Positions 63,274 through 64,000 of a DNA stretch of 64,000 nt are shown here, in pieces; position 1 is the first letter of the stretch, and each line of letters starts with the position of its first letter. Made by a program: the position numbers and the translations under genes. The DNA lies in NCBI RefSeq assembly GCF_002915595.1, contig NZ_PQGG01000016.1:1-64000 (forward strand), read 5' to 3'. The DNA is from Zhongshania marina. GTDB lineage: Bacteria > Pseudomonadota > Gammaproteobacteria > Pseudomonadales > Spongiibacteraceae. Under the pieces are notes generated by a model, which was given only the letters and a program-made list of their open reading frames with translations, did no database searches and was not told where the DNA came from.

Positions 63274-64000
63274 ATGAATCTGTCGCGTATAGACCTTAAC
63301 CTTCTTGTTTACCTAGACGTTCTGCTGCGGGAGAAAAATGTAACCCGTGCCGCGGAGCAATTGGGTATTACCCAGCCGGCCTTGAGTAATGGCTTGCGGC
63401 GGCTGCGAGATTTGTTTAATGACCCGCTGTTGGTCAGAACCAGTGAAGGTATGACGCCGACCGAGCGCGCGCTTGAATTGCAACCGCAGGTGCGTACGAT
63501 ATTGTCCTCGGTGGAGCAGGCGGTGCTGCCGGTGTCTGATTTTGAGGTGACAAATAGCACCCGCGTGTTTCGAATTATGGCGAGTGACTATGCAGAGTCG
63601 ACGTTGTTGGCGCCGCTATTATTCAAGCTTAGGGACGAGGCGCCCAATATCACCCTTGATGTTCTTACGCCCAGTGACGTTACCTTCCAAGATTTGGAGC
63701 AAGGTAAAATTGATATGGCGATCAACCGCTTTGATCGCCTGCCGCAGTCTTTTCATCAAGCCACAGTGTGGCGGGACAGCTTTTCTTGTTTGATGAGCAG
63801 CGAAAACAAGGCCCTAGAAAATTTTGATATGGATGCATTCCTCGCGGCTCCCCATATTTGGGTAAGTAAAACGGGTATGGGGGTTGGTCGAGGCATGAGT
63901 CAGCGCGATAGCCAGCGCTTGGGTTGGGTCGATGAGGCTCTGGCGGAGTGCGGACACGAGCGCCAAATCCGCGTGTTTACCCGTCATTATCAAGTGGCGG
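63274..64000 (+). CDS. LysR-family regulator, 3' end outside the window
   Basis: The N-terminal 242 codons are in the window. The wHTH (DLNLLVYLDVLLREKNVTRA then AEQLGITQPALSNGLRRLRDLF, about 7-50) is followed by a ligand-binding domain (FRIMASDYAESTLLAPLL). The pattern is that of LysR regulators of aromatic or steroid-like catabolism (NodD/NahR/PcpR type opening LSRIDLNLL). It may control the cluster upstream on the same strand. Truncated by the window edge. Confidence 0.88.
   Translation, partial: MNLSRIDLNLLVYLDVLLREKNVTRAAEQLGITQPALSNGLRRLRDLFNDPLLVRTSEGMTPTERALELQPQVRTILSSVEQAVLPVSDFEVTNSTRVFRIMASDYAESTLLAPLLFKLRDEAPNITLDVLTPSDVTFQDLEQGKIDMAINRFDRLPQSFHQATVWRDSFSCLMSSENKALENFDMDAFLAAPHIWVSKTGMGVGRGMSQRDSQRLGWVDEALAECGHERQIRVFTRHYQVA

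Overview
The window looks like part of the chromosome of a marine gammaproteobacterium. Its housekeeping block (mutY-yggX, hisBHAF, ctp-envC-gpmI, rhodanese-grxC-secB-trmL, ntrBC, glnA, thiI, typA) follows the gene order I remember from Pseudomonas. Protein style, moderate GC and the accessory genes suggest the Cellvibrionales/Spongiibacteraceae side of the Pseudomonadales. The placement is inference, because no rRNA is present. One tRNA (Phe) is present. No transposase, prophage, CRISPR array or origin was seen.

Layout. 1-1240: a MazEF-type toxin-antitoxin pair set between two clusters of REP-like repeats. 1262-2281: galE. 2435-2540: a candidate small RNA with AGGA-loop hairpins, resembling the Csr/Rsm family. 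2807-7471: an archaic (Csu/sigma-type) chaperone-usher pilus operon. 7641-11526: metY and a CotH-type lipoprotein, both on the minus strand. 11744-20509: a zinc-starvation island. It holds a zinc-finger-depleted DksA paralogue, two COG0523 GTPases, DUF1826, a His-rich DUF2796 protein, Zur, MerC, a methyltransferase, a HisI paralogue, DUF3299 and a LolCDE/MacB-like ABC pair. Two nearly identical 16-bp Zur-like boxes sit at its two control regions.

20589-44715: conserved core genes. These include tRNA-Phe, DNA repair (mutY), histidine biosynthesis, cell-wall hydrolase control, protein export, and nitrogen regulation with a sigma-54 promoter and NtrC-like sites upstream of glnA. 44730-53362: the glyoxylate-shunt region with aceK, aceA and glcB. 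A striking array of about 28 copies of a 7-bp repeat lies directly upstream of aceK. 53509-63033: an accessory catabolic or tailoring cluster with two paralogous sulfotransferase-fold proteins, an NAD(P)-binding reductase, a TetR regulator, a DUF1214-like protein, an SDR, a luciferase-like oxidoreductase, an APH-family kinase and a small partner. The window ends inside a LysR-type regulator.

The points most worth following are the zinc island (especially MerC plus methyltransferase inside it), the paired, oppositely oriented heptamer arrays found at two loci, the candidate Rsm-like RNA in front of the pilus operon, and the uncharacterised sulfotransferase/LLM/APH cluster.
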